Assembly (NCBI GenBank): GCA_965226475.1
Contig: CBDDDJ010000002.1
Location: 620,001-684,000, forward strand
DNA length: 64,000 nucleotides
Direction of reading: 5' to 3'
DNA from: JASLMY01 sp965226475
GTDB taxonomy: Bacteria; Pseudomonadota; Alphaproteobacteria; GCA-2731375
A program made the translations under genes and the position numbers. A model generated the notes under the pieces. It was not told the DNA's origin. It did no database searches and was given only the letters and a program-made list of their open reading frames with translations. Below are positions 16,947-26,008 of the stretch, piece by piece (position 1 is the stretch's first letter; every line of letters begins with the position of its first letter).

Positions 16947-17685
16947 AGTTATCCGCCACACCATTGGAATACAAATTAAATTGTATCTCCTGCTCGGGCG
17001 TTCCCTCCGGCTGGCCCTCGCGCGGCTTGGAGGGAAAATAGGCGAGCGTCACGGGCCAGGAATAGAGTTTCGCGACCAAGGGTGGCGCATCCGCCCGTGG
17101 CTCGCGCCGGGCGCCGAAAACGACGAAGACGTCATAGAAGGAATCCATCCGTCCGCCATCGAAGAGTTGGTATCCAGATGTCCGCTTACCCTCGAGCGCA
17201 TCGGCCATGACCGCGACCATCAGTTGCGTCGGAAAGAGCGTCGCCTTGGGCAAGTCGAAGGAGGCGGACTTCGGCTCCTGGAACTCGACCGTAATGGCGC
17301 CATCGGCCATGACGGCCTTGCCGCGCACGGTCTCGAAGTTCTTCCGGTTGATGTCGTGGCGGGTCGAGAAGCGAAAATTGCCACCGTCGCGGCTTTCCCA
17401 ACTGGTGACGTTGATCTCGTTCAGTACCTCGTTGCCGTTTACGTCGCGGAGCACCGTGACCATCTCCTGCGTGGTGACGAAACCCTCGCAGGCCTCCGAC
17501 CATTCGGTCAGCAGCTTGCCCTCGAGCGCGGCGATGCTGCTCCCCGAGTCGCTCGTGACCAGTTTCAAGTCATAGCCCGCGCGGTGAGAGAGCAAGCGGA
17601 CATTCGCCGCCGACGCCTCGGCGGCGGCGAGGCCGACCAACAGAAACGATATAGCCCAGCGCCGCATCCGCCTCACTCTCCTCAT
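16870..17685 (-). CDS. eipB: EipB-family periplasmic envelope integrity protein (DUF1849)
   Basis: A 271-residue secreted protein with a signal peptide (basic start, then AISFLLVGLAAAEASA). The family features are present: a repeated beta-strand region starting LLSHRAGYDLKL, a central FRFSTRHDIN, and two cysteines (EACEGF near residue 70 and the penultimate TC). In Brucella, EipB is a periplasmic beta-spiral protein needed for envelope integrity and cell division. The start may be 17685 or the internal ATG 17667, which has GAGG at better spacing. The 3' end overlaps dinB by 77 bases. Confidence 0.88.
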   Translation of the reverse strand: MRRVRRMRRWAISFLLVGLAAAEASAANVRLLSHRAGYDLKLVTSDSGSSIAALEGKLLTEWSEACEGFVTTQEMVTVLRDVNGNEVLNEINVTSWESRDGGNFRFSTRHDINRKNFETVRGKAVMADGAITVEFQEPKSASFDLPKATLFPTQLMVAVMADALEGKRTSGYQLFDGGRMDSFYDVFVVFGARREPRADAPPLVAKLYSWPVTLAYFPSKPREGQPEGTPEQEIQFNLYSNGVADNFNLNFQDYAIRGELSDLEALPASTC

Positions 17686-17746
17686 TTTCCTAGAGACCTG
17701 TTCCCGACGCGGGCGATTGTAGACCGTCTGACGGCCGACGGTAGGT

Positions 17747-17824
17747 GAAAGTCGGCAATTTCGCCCCTTCATTGGGAAAAATCGACCTTCCATCGTCCGA
17801 AGCCCCCCGCGAAAGTCGGCAATT
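17747..17824. repeat. Direct repeat in the eipB-GGDEF divergent spacer
   Basis: GAAAGTCGGCAATT occurs exactly at 17747-17760 and 17811-17824, 64 bases apart, in the 204-bp region between the divergent eipB and diguanylate cyclase genes. It may be a pair of regulator sites. No known motif was recognised. Confidence 0.55.
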
Positions 17825-17889
17825 GAGGGGCTCCCCCGTGGCACCAACCTTGCAATGCAACGATCCCGTGTCTCGGTGGTGAGGTCGAA

Positions 17890-18636
17890 ATGGAAAACGC
17901 GAAGCCCATTCCCATCAATTCTGTCGGGCAATTCAGCTCGACCTGTACGCCGATGCCGGAGGAGATCAGTGCCCATGCCGGCAAGCTGAGAGAGGCTTTC
18001 GTCGATTTCGAGCTCGATCCCTGGGTCACGGCGACCACGGCGGTCGACATGGCCATGGCGGCGCGCCACACCATCGAGGAACAGCGGCGCCGGATCGCGG
18101 AACTCGAGGATCTGGTGATGACGGACGAGCTGACGGGGCTGGCCAACCGGCGAGGCTTCCTCGCGGCGCTCCACCGGGTGCTCGACAGCGCCGGGCGCTA
18201 CCAGGAGGGCGGCGCCCTCGCCTTCGTCGACGTCGACGCCTTCAAGCAGGTGAACGATACCCACGGCCACGCCTGTGGCGACGCGGTCCTGCGCAAGGTG
18301 GGCGAGGTGCTGACCACCAACACGCGAGGTAGCGACGTGGTCGCGCGCTTCGGCGGCGACGAGTTCGCCGTGCTGCTGTTCCGCCTTGACCAGACCGAGG
18401 CCTTGGCCCGCGTGAAGCAACTGCACCAGCTTTTGAATGCGGCCATCGCGCGCCACGGGCCGAAGGAAATCCCGATCCGGGCCAGCCTCGGCTCGACGCC
18501 CTTCGGCCCCGAGGACGACGCCGAAGCGCTGCTCGGTCGGGCCGACGACGCCATGTACCGCGACAAGCGGGACCCCGGGCCCCGACTGAAGGCTGTTCAG
18601 GACGCCTCCCCGTCCGAGGTCATGAGCATGCGGTAA
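17890..18636 (+). CDS. Diguanylate cyclase (GGDEF domain)
   Basis: A 248-residue soluble protein. Residues 1-75 are helical with a short coiled coil (HTIEEQRRRIAELEDLV), and the rest is a GGDEF domain with the intact active site GGDEF at 155-159. RGSD at 146-149 is a proper RxxD inhibitory site five residues before it, so c-di-GMP synthesis should be feedback-limited. No sensor or receiver domain was recognised at the N-terminus. The 3' end overlaps aguB on the opposite strand by 40 bases. The ParA-PilZ protein at 43346 may be a c-di-GMP receptor in the same cell. Confidence 0.93.
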   Translation: MENAKPIPINSVGQFSSTCTPMPEEISAHAGKLREAFVDFELDPWVTATTAVDMAMAARHTIEEQRRRIAELEDLVMTDELTGLANRRGFLAALHRVLDSAGRYQEGGALAFVDVDAFKQVNDTHGHACGDAVLRKVGEVLTTNTRGSDVVARFGGDEFAVLLFRLDQTEALARVKQLHQLLNAAIARHGPKEIPIRASLGSTPFGPEDDAEALLGRADDAMYRDKRDPGPRLKAVQDASPSEVMSMR

Positions 18637-19478
18637 AGCTCCGGCCGGCGGTCGCGGAACAAGCCCCAGGCATCGCGTGCTTCGGCGATCCGCCCGAGGT
18701 CCAGGCGATGGAGCGCCACCTGGTCGACGCCGTCACCCAGATCGCGGACCACCGCCCCGGTCTCGTCGGCGATGAAGGACTGCCCGTAGAAGGTGATTTC
18801 GCTCTCGTCGCCCCGTTCGATACCGATGCGGTTGGCGGCCGCCACCGGCACCATGTTGGCGGCGGCGTGACCCTGCATGACGCGGCGCCAATGATCGCGA
18901 CTGTCGAGACTGGGATCCCGTGGTTCCGAGCCGATCGCCGTCGGATAGAGCAGAAGCTCGGCGCCTTGTAGCGCCATCGCCCGAGCGGCCTCCGGAAACC
19001 ATTGGTCCCAGCAAATCGCGACGCCGATCCGGCCGACCGCCGTATCCCACGCGCGGAAGCCGGTATCGCCCGGGTTGAAGTGGAACTTTTCCCGGTAGCC
19101 GGGGCCGTCGGGGATGTGAGACTTGCGATAAGTGCCGAGGATCCGGCCGTCGGCATCGATGACGGCCACGGAGTTGTAGCGGGCCATGTTGGCCCGCTCG
19201 AAGAAACTGATCGGCAGGACGACGCCCAGTTCCGCCGCCAGCGCGGCAAAGCGCCGCAGCGTCGGGTGCCCCGTCGCGGGCCGGGCGAGGCGCAAGTTGT
19301 CGCCCTCCTGGTCTTGGCAGAAATAGGGCGTCTCGAACAGCTCCTGCAACAATACCAGGCCCGCGCCCTCGACCGCCGCGTGGCGAACAAGCGCCTCCGC
19401 CCGGTCGAGATTGTCGGCGGCATCCGCGCCGCAGCGCATCTGCGCGACCGCCAGCGTCAGCTCCCGCCCCCCGGTCAC
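18597..19478 (-). CDS. aguB: N-carbamoylputrescine amidase
   Basis: A 293-residue nitrilase-superfamily enzyme. The Glu-Lys-Cys triad is visible: E46 (LLQELFETPYF), K119 (YRKSHIPDGPGY) and C156 (VAICWDQWFPEAAR). These segments match N-carbamoylputrescine amidases, which release putrescine, CO2 and ammonia. The start is taken as GTG 19478, whose GTGA overlaps the stop of aguA; an ATG further out at 19502 lies inside aguA. Together the two enzymes convert agmatine to putrescine. Confidence 0.94.
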   Translation of the reverse strand: MTGGRELTLAVAQMRCGADAADNLDRAEALVRHAAVEGAGLVLLQELFETPYFCQDQEGDNLRLARPATGHPTLRRFAALAAELGVVLPISFFERANMARYNSVAVIDADGRILGTYRKSHIPDGPGYREKFHFNPGDTGFRAWDTAVGRIGVAICWDQWFPEAARAMALQGAELLLYPTAIGSEPRDPSLDSRDHWRRVMQGHAAANMVPVAAANRIGIERGDESEITFYGQSFIADETGAVVRDLGDGVDQVALHRLDLGRIAEARDAWGLFRDRRPELYRMLMTSDGEAS

Positions 19479-20488
19479 GCCGGTTCCTGCAACGTGATGC
19501 AATGCAGCCCGCCGCCACCGACGAGGATGTCCCTCGCCTCGAGCTGGACGATATCGCGCTCCGGAAACTGCTCGGCCAGGATGGCGCGCGCGTGGCCGTC
19601 CATCGGATCGTCGAAACGCGGCACGAAGACCGCGCCATTGGCGATGAAGAAATTGGCGTAACTCGCCGGCAATTGCCCGTTGCCGGCGCGTATCGGCGCC
19701 GGCAGGGGCAGCTCGACCACTTCCAGGGGGCGGCCGCCGACGCGGACGTTCGACAACAATTCCAGGTTTTCCAAAAGCGGGCCGTGGTTGCGATCCGAGG
19801 GGTCGGAAGCCACGGCGGCGACGACGCGACCGGGGGCGACGAAACGAGCGACGTTATCGACGTGGCCGTCGGTCTCGTCGTCCACCAGGCCGCCCGGCAG
19901 CCAGATGATCCGGGCAGCGCCCAGATGGAGCGCCAACCGCTCCTCGATCTGTCGCTCATCCAGCGTCGGGTTGCGGTTCGGGTTGATCACCGAGGGCATG
20001 GTCGCCAGCAGCGCGCCGGCGCCGTCCACGTCGATCGCGCCGCCCTCCAGCACCATCGGGCCCTCGTAGATCCCGAGATCCAGCGACGCCAGCAACTCGG
20101 CCCCGAGACGGGCGTCGCCGTCGTGGGGATGCTCGCGGTTGCCCCAGCCGTTGAAGCGCCAGGCGATACCCGCCCGACCGCCTTCATCGTTGACCAGGAA
20201 GGTCGGGCCGGTGTCCCGGGTCCAGGAATCGTCGATATCGGCCAGGCGCAGTTCGACCTTGCGGCCGAGTTGCAGGCGCGCCATCGCTTCCAGCGCCGGC
20301 GGCACCAGGACGACCACCGGCTCCACCTCGGCGATGGCGCGGGCCACCCGGGCATGGGCCCGGCAGGCGGCATCGAATCCCTCCCCCCAGAGCGACAGAC
20401 GACACGGCCAAGCCATCCAGCAACGCGCCTGCGGCACCCATTCGGGCGGCATGTGGTATCCGTCCAGCGTCGGCAGACCCTCGTCCAT
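19475..20488 (-). CDS. aguA: Agmatine deiminase
   Basis: A 337-residue guanidino-group-modifying enzyme. The nucleophile is Cys330 in GGGGLHCITLQEP at the extreme C-terminus, as in the family, and the substrate loop SWTRDTGPTF at 88-97 is present. It hydrolyses agmatine to N-carbamoylputrescine and ammonia. ATG 20488 has TTGGAGG six bases upstream; the frame extends to 20638 but without family similarity. It is the first gene of the aguA-aguB operon and is divergent from RidA. Confidence 0.95.
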   Translation of the reverse strand: MDEGLPTLDGYHMPPEWVPQARCWMAWPCRLSLWGEGFDAACRAHARVARAIAEVEPVVVLVPPALEAMARLQLGRKVELRLADIDDSWTRDTGPTFLVNDEGGRAGIAWRFNGWGNREHPHDGDARLGAELLASLDLGIYEGPMVLEGGAIDVDGAGALLATMPSVINPNRNPTLDERQIEERLALHLGAARIIWLPGGLVDDETDGHVDNVARFVAPGRVVAAVASDPSDRNHGPLLENLELLSNVRVGGRPLEVVELPLPAPIRAGNGQLPASYANFFIANGAVFVPRFDDPMDGHARAILAEQFPERDIVQLEARDILVGGGGLHCITLQEPA

Positions 20489-20636
20489 CGCGTCCTCCAA
20501 TTCCGCCTCGCCAGCGAGCATAGGCCAAGGCGGACCCAGGGACGAGTGGAAGTGATTGCGCGGATTTTCCCTTGCGGGCGGGGAGGCGGGCGATATCATC
20601 CGCGCGAGCTTCGAGACAGCTTCGAGGGAGGGAACC

Positions 20637-21104
20637 ATGGCAGGTCAAGTCGACGCGCGGCTCGGCGAACTGGGGATCGAACTGCCGGATGCGCCGGCGC
20701 CGGCCGCCAACTACGTGCCTTTCGTGATCAGCGGCAACATCGTCCATATCGCCGGCCAGCTGCCGTTCGTCGACGGCGCCCTCGAGCATCGGGGCCGGGT
20801 CGGCGAGCGCTATTCGGTGGCCGAGGCGAAGGCGGTGGCGAGGCTTTGTGCTCTCAACATCCTGGCGCAGTTGAAGCAGGCTTGCGGCGGCGATCTCGAC
20901 CGGGTCGTGCGCTGCTGCAAGGTCGGCGGGTTCGTCGCCTGCGTCGACGGCTTCGGCCAGCAGCCGGAGGTGGTGAACGGCGCCTCCGACCTGATGGTCG
21001 AGGTTCTGGGCGACGCCGGCCGTCATGCCCGTTTCGCGGTCGGAGTCAATGCGCTCCCCCGCAACGTGCCGGTCGAGGTCGACGCGGTTTTCGAGATCGC
21101 CTGA
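20637..21104 (+). CDS. RidA/YjgF-family protein
   Basis: A 155-residue RidA-like protein. It starts with a family-typical ALGELGIELPDAPAPAANYVP-like N-terminus and the GNIVHIAGQLPF strand, and ends with ALPRNVPVEVDAVFEIA. RidA proteins hydrolyse reactive enamine and imine intermediates. The longer type with an N-terminal helix, as here, is a subgroup of less certain function. GAGGGAGG lies upstream of ATG 20637. The GDPD gene starts 8 bases after the stop. Confidence 0.9.
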   Translation: MAGQVDARLGELGIELPDAPAPAANYVPFVISGNIVHIAGQLPFVDGALEHRGRVGERYSVAEAKAVARLCALNILAQLKQACGGDLDRVVRCCKVGGFVACVDGFGQQPEVVNGASDLMVEVLGDAGRHARFAVGVNALPRNVPVEVDAVFEIA

Positions 21105-21111
21105 GGCGCCG

Positions 21112-21857
21112 GTGCCGGTGCGCGGCATTCCCGCCTGGCTGGTCGAGCGCCCGATCGCCCACCGGGGCCTGCACGATGCCCGATACGATGTGCCGGAGAA
21201 TACGCTTGCGGCGTTCGAAGCGGCGATCATCGGCGGCTATGCAATCGAACTCGACCTCAACCTCTCGGCCGACGGTCGGGCGATGGTGTTCCATGACGGC
21301 ACGCTCGACCGCCTGACGCAGTTCGAAGGTCCCCTCGCCTCGCGGACGGCGGTGGAACGGCGAATGCGCGGATCCTGGGCACCGGAGAACATATCCCGAC
21401 GCTCCGCGAAACCCTCGGGCTAGTCGGCGGCCGTGCGCCGTTGCTGATCGAACTCAAAACCCAGTCGACGGAGACCGGGCGGCTGGAGGGCGAGGTCGCC
21501 CGCTTGCTCGAGGGTTACGACGGGGAGGTGGCGTTGCAGTCCTTCGATCCCGTCAGCCTCGGCTGGTTTCGCCGCCATTCGCCCCGCCACGCCCGGGGTC
21601 AGCTTGCGAGCGGTCATCGTCGCTCCAGTCGATCCCTGCCCCCCTGGCAAGTCCAGATACTGCGCCGCTTGCAATTGAACCATGTCGGCCGGCCGGATTT
21701 CATCGGCTACGACGTGCGCGATCTGCCGTGCCTGACGGCGGCGCAAGCCCGGCGGGCCGGCCTCCCCATCCTCGCCTGGACGGTGCGCACATCGACCGAT
21801 CGCGCCCGCGCGAGACGCCATGCCGACGGCATCATCTTCGAGGATTTCCGGCCCTGA
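21112..21857 (+). pseudogene. Glycerophosphodiester phosphodiesterase, frameshifted
   Basis: The first part, from GTG 21112, has the GDPD hallmarks: AHRGLHD, PENTLAAFEAAI, ELDLNLSADG and VFHDGTLDRLT. After about 21365 the frame reads nonsense to a stop at 21423. The true continuation lies in another frame, LGTGEHIPTLRETLGLVGGRAPLLIELKT at 21382 onward, running to 21857 with VRTSTDRARARRHADGIIFEDF. One small indel between 21360 and 21385 separates the two halves. The intact enzyme would release glycerol-3-phosphate from phospholipid head groups. Confidence 0.87.
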
Positions 21858-21940
21858 GCTGGTGGGACCATCGACAACAGCCCCCTTTCCGCGCCATTCT
21901 CGGGTCCCGATGGCGTTCGGCGGAGTGCGAAGTTCGAGTG

Positions 21941-23122
21941 ATGGGCGAGCCCAAATCCGAGACGATCACCGTGCGCGTGGCCAGCGCCCTCGCCGACGTG
22001 CCAGCGGCCGATTGGGATGCCTGCGCCGGGGACGACAACCCCTTCGTCAGCCATGCCTTCCTGGAAGCGCTGGAGAGTTCGGGCTGCGTCACGGCCAAGA
22101 CTGGCTGGGCACCCTATCACCTGCTGGTTGAAGACGACGACGACCGGCTTCTGGGTTGCGTGCCGCTCTACCTCAAGGGCCATTCCCAGGGCGAGTTCAT
22201 CTTCGACTATGGCTGGGCCGACGCCTACGAGCGCGCGGGCGGCAAGTATTACCCGAAGCTGCTGTCGGCCGTGCCCTTCACGCCGGTGACGGGTCCTCGC
22301 CTGCTGGTCCGCCCCGGTATCGACCGAGCCGCGATGTATGATCAATTGACGGCGGGCTTGGTCGCGGTTGCCCGCCAACTCGACGTCTCGACCGTGCACG
22401 TCAACTTCGCTCCCGAGGATGAATGGCGCCATATGGGCGCCTTCGGGCTGCTGCAGCGGACCGACCAGCAGTTCCACTGGCTGAACGACGGCTACGAGAG
22501 TTTCGACGACTTTCTCGCCTCTCTCTCTTCCCGCAAGCGCAAGACCATCCGCCGCGAGCGCCGCGCGGTCGAGGAAAGCGGCATCGAGATCGAAATCATC
22601 TCCGGTCCCAACATCACGGAGGAGCACTGGGAGAACTTCTACCATTTCTACATGGACACCGGATCCCGCAAGTGGGGGCGGCCCTACCTCAACCTCCGTT
22701 TCTTCAAGCTGCTGGGAGAACGGATGGCCGACCGCGTGGCCCTGGTGATGTGCCGCAACGGCAGGCGCTGGATCGCCGGCGCCTTGAACCTGATGGGGAG
22801 CGACTGCCTCTACGGCCGCTATTGGGGCTGTATCGAGGATCACCGCTTCCTGCACTTCGAGACCTGCTATTATCAGGCGATCGAGCATGCGATCCGACTC
22901 GGCATGCAACGGGTGGAGGCCGGCGCGCAAGGACCGCACAAGATCGCGCGAGGCTACCGGCCGATCCATGTCTACAGCGCCCATTGGATCGCCGAGAAAC
23001 GATTTCGCGACGCGGTCGAGGACTATCTCCAGCACGAGCGGCGCGAGGTAGACAACAATATCGAGTACCTGGCCGAGTTCGCCCCCTTCCGAAAAGACGG
23101 CGAGGCTCTGCCCAGCGAATAG
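21941..23122 (+). CDS. FemAB-like GNAT family N-acetyltransferase
   Basis: A 393-residue protein of the COG3146/PF04339 type. It shows NPFVSHAFLEALE near residue 33, FIFDYGWADAYERAGGKYYPKLL and SSRKRKTIRRERR near residue 200, and a conserved end with EAGAQGPHKIARGYRP. These are duplicated acyltransferase folds related to Fem peptidoglycan enzymes; their real substrate is not known. ATG 21941 is chosen by homology, since no strong ribosome site is present. The next gene starts 13 bases downstream. Confidence 0.9.
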   Translation: MGEPKSETITVRVASALADVPAADWDACAGDDNPFVSHAFLEALESSGCVTAKTGWAPYHLLVEDDDDRLLGCVPLYLKGHSQGEFIFDYGWADAYERAGGKYYPKLLSAVPFTPVTGPRLLVRPGIDRAAMYDQLTAGLVAVARQLDVSTVHVNFAPEDEWRHMGAFGLLQRTDQQFHWLNDGYESFDDFLASLSSRKRKTIRRERRAVEESGIEIEIISGPNITEEHWENFYHFYMDTGSRKWGRPYLNLRFFKLLGERMADRVALVMCRNGRRWIAGALNLMGSDCLYGRYWGCIEDHRFLHFETCYYQAIEHAIRLGMQRVEAGAQGPHKIARGYRPIHVYSAHWIAEKRFRDAVEDYLQHERREVDNNIEYLAEFAPFRKDGEALPSE

Positions 23123-23135
23123 GAGAGCAAGGCCC

Positions 23136-24182
23136 ATGGCGTTCAACCTGTTCCAAGAGAAAGCGCCCGACGACCTGGAGGCGGCGATCGCGCGGATTCC
23201 GGTGATCGACGTGGACCGGGCGTTCTCCGGCGACGACGCGGCGCTCGATGCGGCGGCCCAGGCGGTGCGCGCGGCCTGCGAGGACGTGGGCTTCTTCTAC
23301 GTTCGCGGCCACGGCGTGCCGGAGGCGGTGATCGAGGAGGCTTTCATCCAATCCCGCTGTTTCCATGCCCTGCCGTTGGAAGCCAAGCAGCCCCTGTCGC
23401 TGGACCAGAACAACATCGGCTACCTGGCGATGAATACCAGCATGCAGAAGCATTCGACAGTGCACGAAGCGACCAAGCCGAACCAGAACGAATCCTTCTT
23501 TGCCAGCCACGATCGCGGCCCCGACCACCCGGACATCATCGCCGGCACCCCCTTTCGCGGCGCCAACCAGTGGCCCGACGACCTGCCGGGCTTCCGCGAC
23601 GGCGTGATGGCCTATTTCGCCGCCCTGAACGTGCTTGGCCAGAACATGCTGCCGCTCTTCGCCCAGTCGCTCGGCATGCCGGCGGACCATTTCGCCGAGG
23701 ATTTCGAGGACGAGAACCACGCCACCTTGCGGATGCTGCACTATCCGCCAACCGAAGTGGAGAACAACGACTTCGGAACCGGGCCGCATTCCGACAACAG
23801 TTTCTTCACCATCCTGGCACGCACCGAGATACCGGGCCTGGCGATCCGGCTGCCCGAAGGCGTCTGGGTGCCGCCGCCGATTGTCGATGGCACCTTTCTC
23901 GTCAACATCGGCAACATGATGCGCCGCATGTCGAACGACCGCTTTCTCTCGACGCCCCACGGCGTCCTGGTCGAGGGCGACAAGGACCGCTACTCGATCG
24001 CCTATTTCCACAGCCCCAACGTCTATTCGACAATTCGCGTGCTGCCGTCCTGCGTCGACGCCGATAATCCCGCGAAATATCCCGACGCCCTCTACGCCGA
24101 CCTGATCCGAGAGTTCTACAGCGTCAACTACTTCCACCAGAAAACCCACACGAAGGCGGAGATCGAGAACCACTACACCTGA
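23136..24182 (+). CDS. Isopenicillin N synthase-like 2OG-Fe(II) oxygenase
   Basis: A 348-residue non-haem iron oxygenase. The triad is H218 and D220 (GPHSDNSFFTIL) plus H275 (STPHGVLV), and the 2-oxoglutarate pair is R285 and S287 (RYSIAYF). The N-terminal DIOX_N region has VGFFYVRGHGVPEAV. Such proteins include GA-oxidase-like and ethylene-forming types; the bacterial members are mostly uncharacterised. It probably shares a transcript with the GNAT gene. Confidence 0.92.
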   Translation: MAFNLFQEKAPDDLEAAIARIPVIDVDRAFSGDDAALDAAAQAVRAACEDVGFFYVRGHGVPEAVIEEAFIQSRCFHALPLEAKQPLSLDQNNIGYLAMNTSMQKHSTVHEATKPNQNESFFASHDRGPDHPDIIAGTPFRGANQWPDDLPGFRDGVMAYFAALNVLGQNMLPLFAQSLGMPADHFAEDFEDENHATLRMLHYPPTEVENNDFGTGPHSDNSFFTILARTEIPGLAIRLPEGVWVPPPIVDGTFLVNIGNMMRRMSNDRFLSTPHGVLVEGDKDRYSIAYFHSPNVYSTIRVLPSCVDADNPAKYPDALYADLIREFYSVNYFHQKTHTKAEIENHYT

Positions 24183-24258
24183 TATCTCGGGCCGAAAGCA
24201 ACCGCACCGTCCCACGTGATAGGCTACCGCCTCTGGTGGATCCCCCGGCGAGGCGGCG

Positions 24259-25032
24259 ATGGCGGACGAGGCGGTCAAGCTGACGGTGCGCAAGGTCCGG
24301 GTGGGCGCGCGCATCGTCCAGGTCCTGGCGGTCGTCGCGGGCGTGCTGTTGGCCGGACCGGACCTGGTCGCCGAATATGTTACCCACGAGGGCGCGGACA
24401 ATCCGGACGCGGCCATCATCATTGCCATCGTCTGCGTGGTGGTGAGCGGCATCGCCGCCTGGGCGGCGCGGGGCTTCGAGCGAGGTTTGAGCCTGCCGGA
24501 GACGGAAACCCGGGTCGACGCGGGGCTCGGCGATTCCTTCGTGATCGTGAGCGTGGGCACGGGGAGCGCACGCGAACTCCACCACGTGATCACCGATGAC
24601 AAGCCGGCGGACCCGCTGCCGTTGAGCCCGCTCCAGGACGCGGTCGTCGAGAGTTTCGGTGGCGGTTGCCTGGCGTACGGAATGGCGGTGTTCCTCTGGC
24701 TCTTCTTGGCGACGATTATTCTGGGCTTCGCCGGCGTCTTCCAGGGCAACGCTCCCGGCGCGGGCGCCATTGCGGGCGTTGTCCTCATTACCCTCGGTGC
24801 CGCCGCCATCACCACCTTTCGCTGGCGGAGGATCCTCTCCAACCGGGACAAGGCGGTGCATTCGGTTTTGGCTTGCCTGGGATTCCGCCGTCGCCGGAGC
24901 CGCCCTTACGACACTTTCGATGCCGTCACCCTGCGCCACTCGTTCACCCGGTCCTCGTCCTCGAGCTCTCCGGGCGGGCAGAGCACGAGCCAGCGGACAA
25001 CACACAACTTCAACGTCCTGCGGGCCGGATGA
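24259..25032 (+). CDS. Four-helix membrane protein of unknown function, C-terminus probably frameshifted
   Basis: A 257-residue protein with hydrophobic segments at about 16-34, 51-70, 137-158 and 167-187 and a cytoplasmic-looking tail. I do not recognise the family. After DAVTLRHSF (near residue 230) the reading becomes a serine-rich run and stops at 25032. One frame over, HPVLVLELSG and then EIQLQSFHDAFKARGRARQL continue to about 25171, which look like the real domain end. A frameshift near 24945 and another near 25025 would join them. The gene may therefore be non-functional or misassembled at its 3' end. Confidence 0.6.
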   Translation: MADEAVKLTVRKVRVGARIVQVLAVVAGVLLAGPDLVAEYVTHEGADNPDAAIIIAIVCVVVSGIAAWAARGFERGLSLPETETRVDAGLGDSFVIVSVGTGSARELHHVITDDKPADPLPLSPLQDAVVESFGGGCLAYGMAVFLWLFLATIILGFAGVFQGNAPGAGAIAGVVLITLGAAAITTFRWRRILSNRDKAVHSVLACLGFRRRRSRPYDTFDAVTLRHSFTRSSSSSSPGGQSTSQRTTHNFNVLRAG

Positions 25033-25238
25033 GATACAGCTGCAGAGCTTTCACGATGCCTTCAAGGCGCGCGGCCGCGCCCGCCAGCTGGCCGCCTACA
25101 TGGGCAAGCCCCTGGTGGAGCCGCGGGTCGAGGACGTATCGACCCTGCCGCTCATGGAGGCGAGTCCATGAGGCACGCGTTGAGAGCGGGAGCCGCAACG
25201 ACACAGGAACGCCACTCACGTCTTCGAAAGGACATCCC

Positions 25239-25670
25239 ATGACCCAAAAGCTCGCCTCTACGGAACCGAAAGCGGCCAAGATTGGCCCGACCATCGGTGG
25301 CTCGACCTATATCGATCCGAAGGCCATCGCGTGGAGGCCGAGCCAGTTTCCAGGGATCTCGATCAAGGTGCTTTACGAGGACAAGGCCGCCGGCGAGATG
25401 ACCTGCCTCTTGAAATGGGAGCCGGGCGCGACGCTGCCCTTCCACAAGCACGCCGCCATCGAGCAGTCCTTTGTCCTGGCGGGCTCCTTCTCCGACCACG
25501 ACGGCATCGCCCGCGCGGGCGAATATGTCTGGCGCGAGTCCGGCTCGTTCCATGAGCCCCGCTCGGACGAGGGCGCGGTGATCCTGGCGATCTACCGCAA
25601 ACCGAATATCTTCAAGAATACCGCCGGCTTCTTCGACGATCCCGCCCAGAAGGGCTTCGAGGACGCGTAG
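25239..25670 (+). CDS. Cupin domain protein (ChrR/acetylacetone-dioxygenase-like)
   Basis: A 143-residue single cupin. Motif 1 is PGATLPFHKHAAIEQSFVLAG (residues about 67-87) with two histidines and a glutamate; motif 2 is AGEYVWRESGSFHEP with the last histidine. A metal site is therefore intact. Relatives include ChrR-type cupins and dihydroxyacetophenone or acetylacetone dioxygenases. ATG 25239 has GAAAGGA upstream. Substrate unknown. Confidence 0.85.
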   Translation: MTQKLASTEPKAAKIGPTIGGSTYIDPKAIAWRPSQFPGISIKVLYEDKAAGEMTCLLKWEPGATLPFHKHAAIEQSFVLAGSFSDHDGIARAGEYVWRESGSFHEPRSDEGAVILAIYRKPNIFKNTAGFFDDPAQKGFEDA

Positions 25671-26008
25671 GGTCCCCTCGTCGCGCATCGCCAATTCGAA
25701 CGACGGGCAAGGGAATGGTCGAGGAACGACTTCAGCGAAAGCTCGCGGCCATAATGGCCGTCGACGTGGTCGGCTACAGCCGCCTCATGGGAAAGGACGA
25801 GACCGGCACATTGGCCGCCCTGAAACGATTGCGGGCCGAACTGATCGAGCCCGCTATCGCTGCCTATCAGGGCCGCATCGTCAAGCTGATGGGGACGGCG
25901 CGCTGGTCGAATTCCCGAGCGTCGTCGACGCCGTCGAATGCGCGCTCGAAATCCAACGACGCGTGGCGGAACGACATAGCAATGTCGTGGAGGGCGAGCC
26001 GATCGCCT

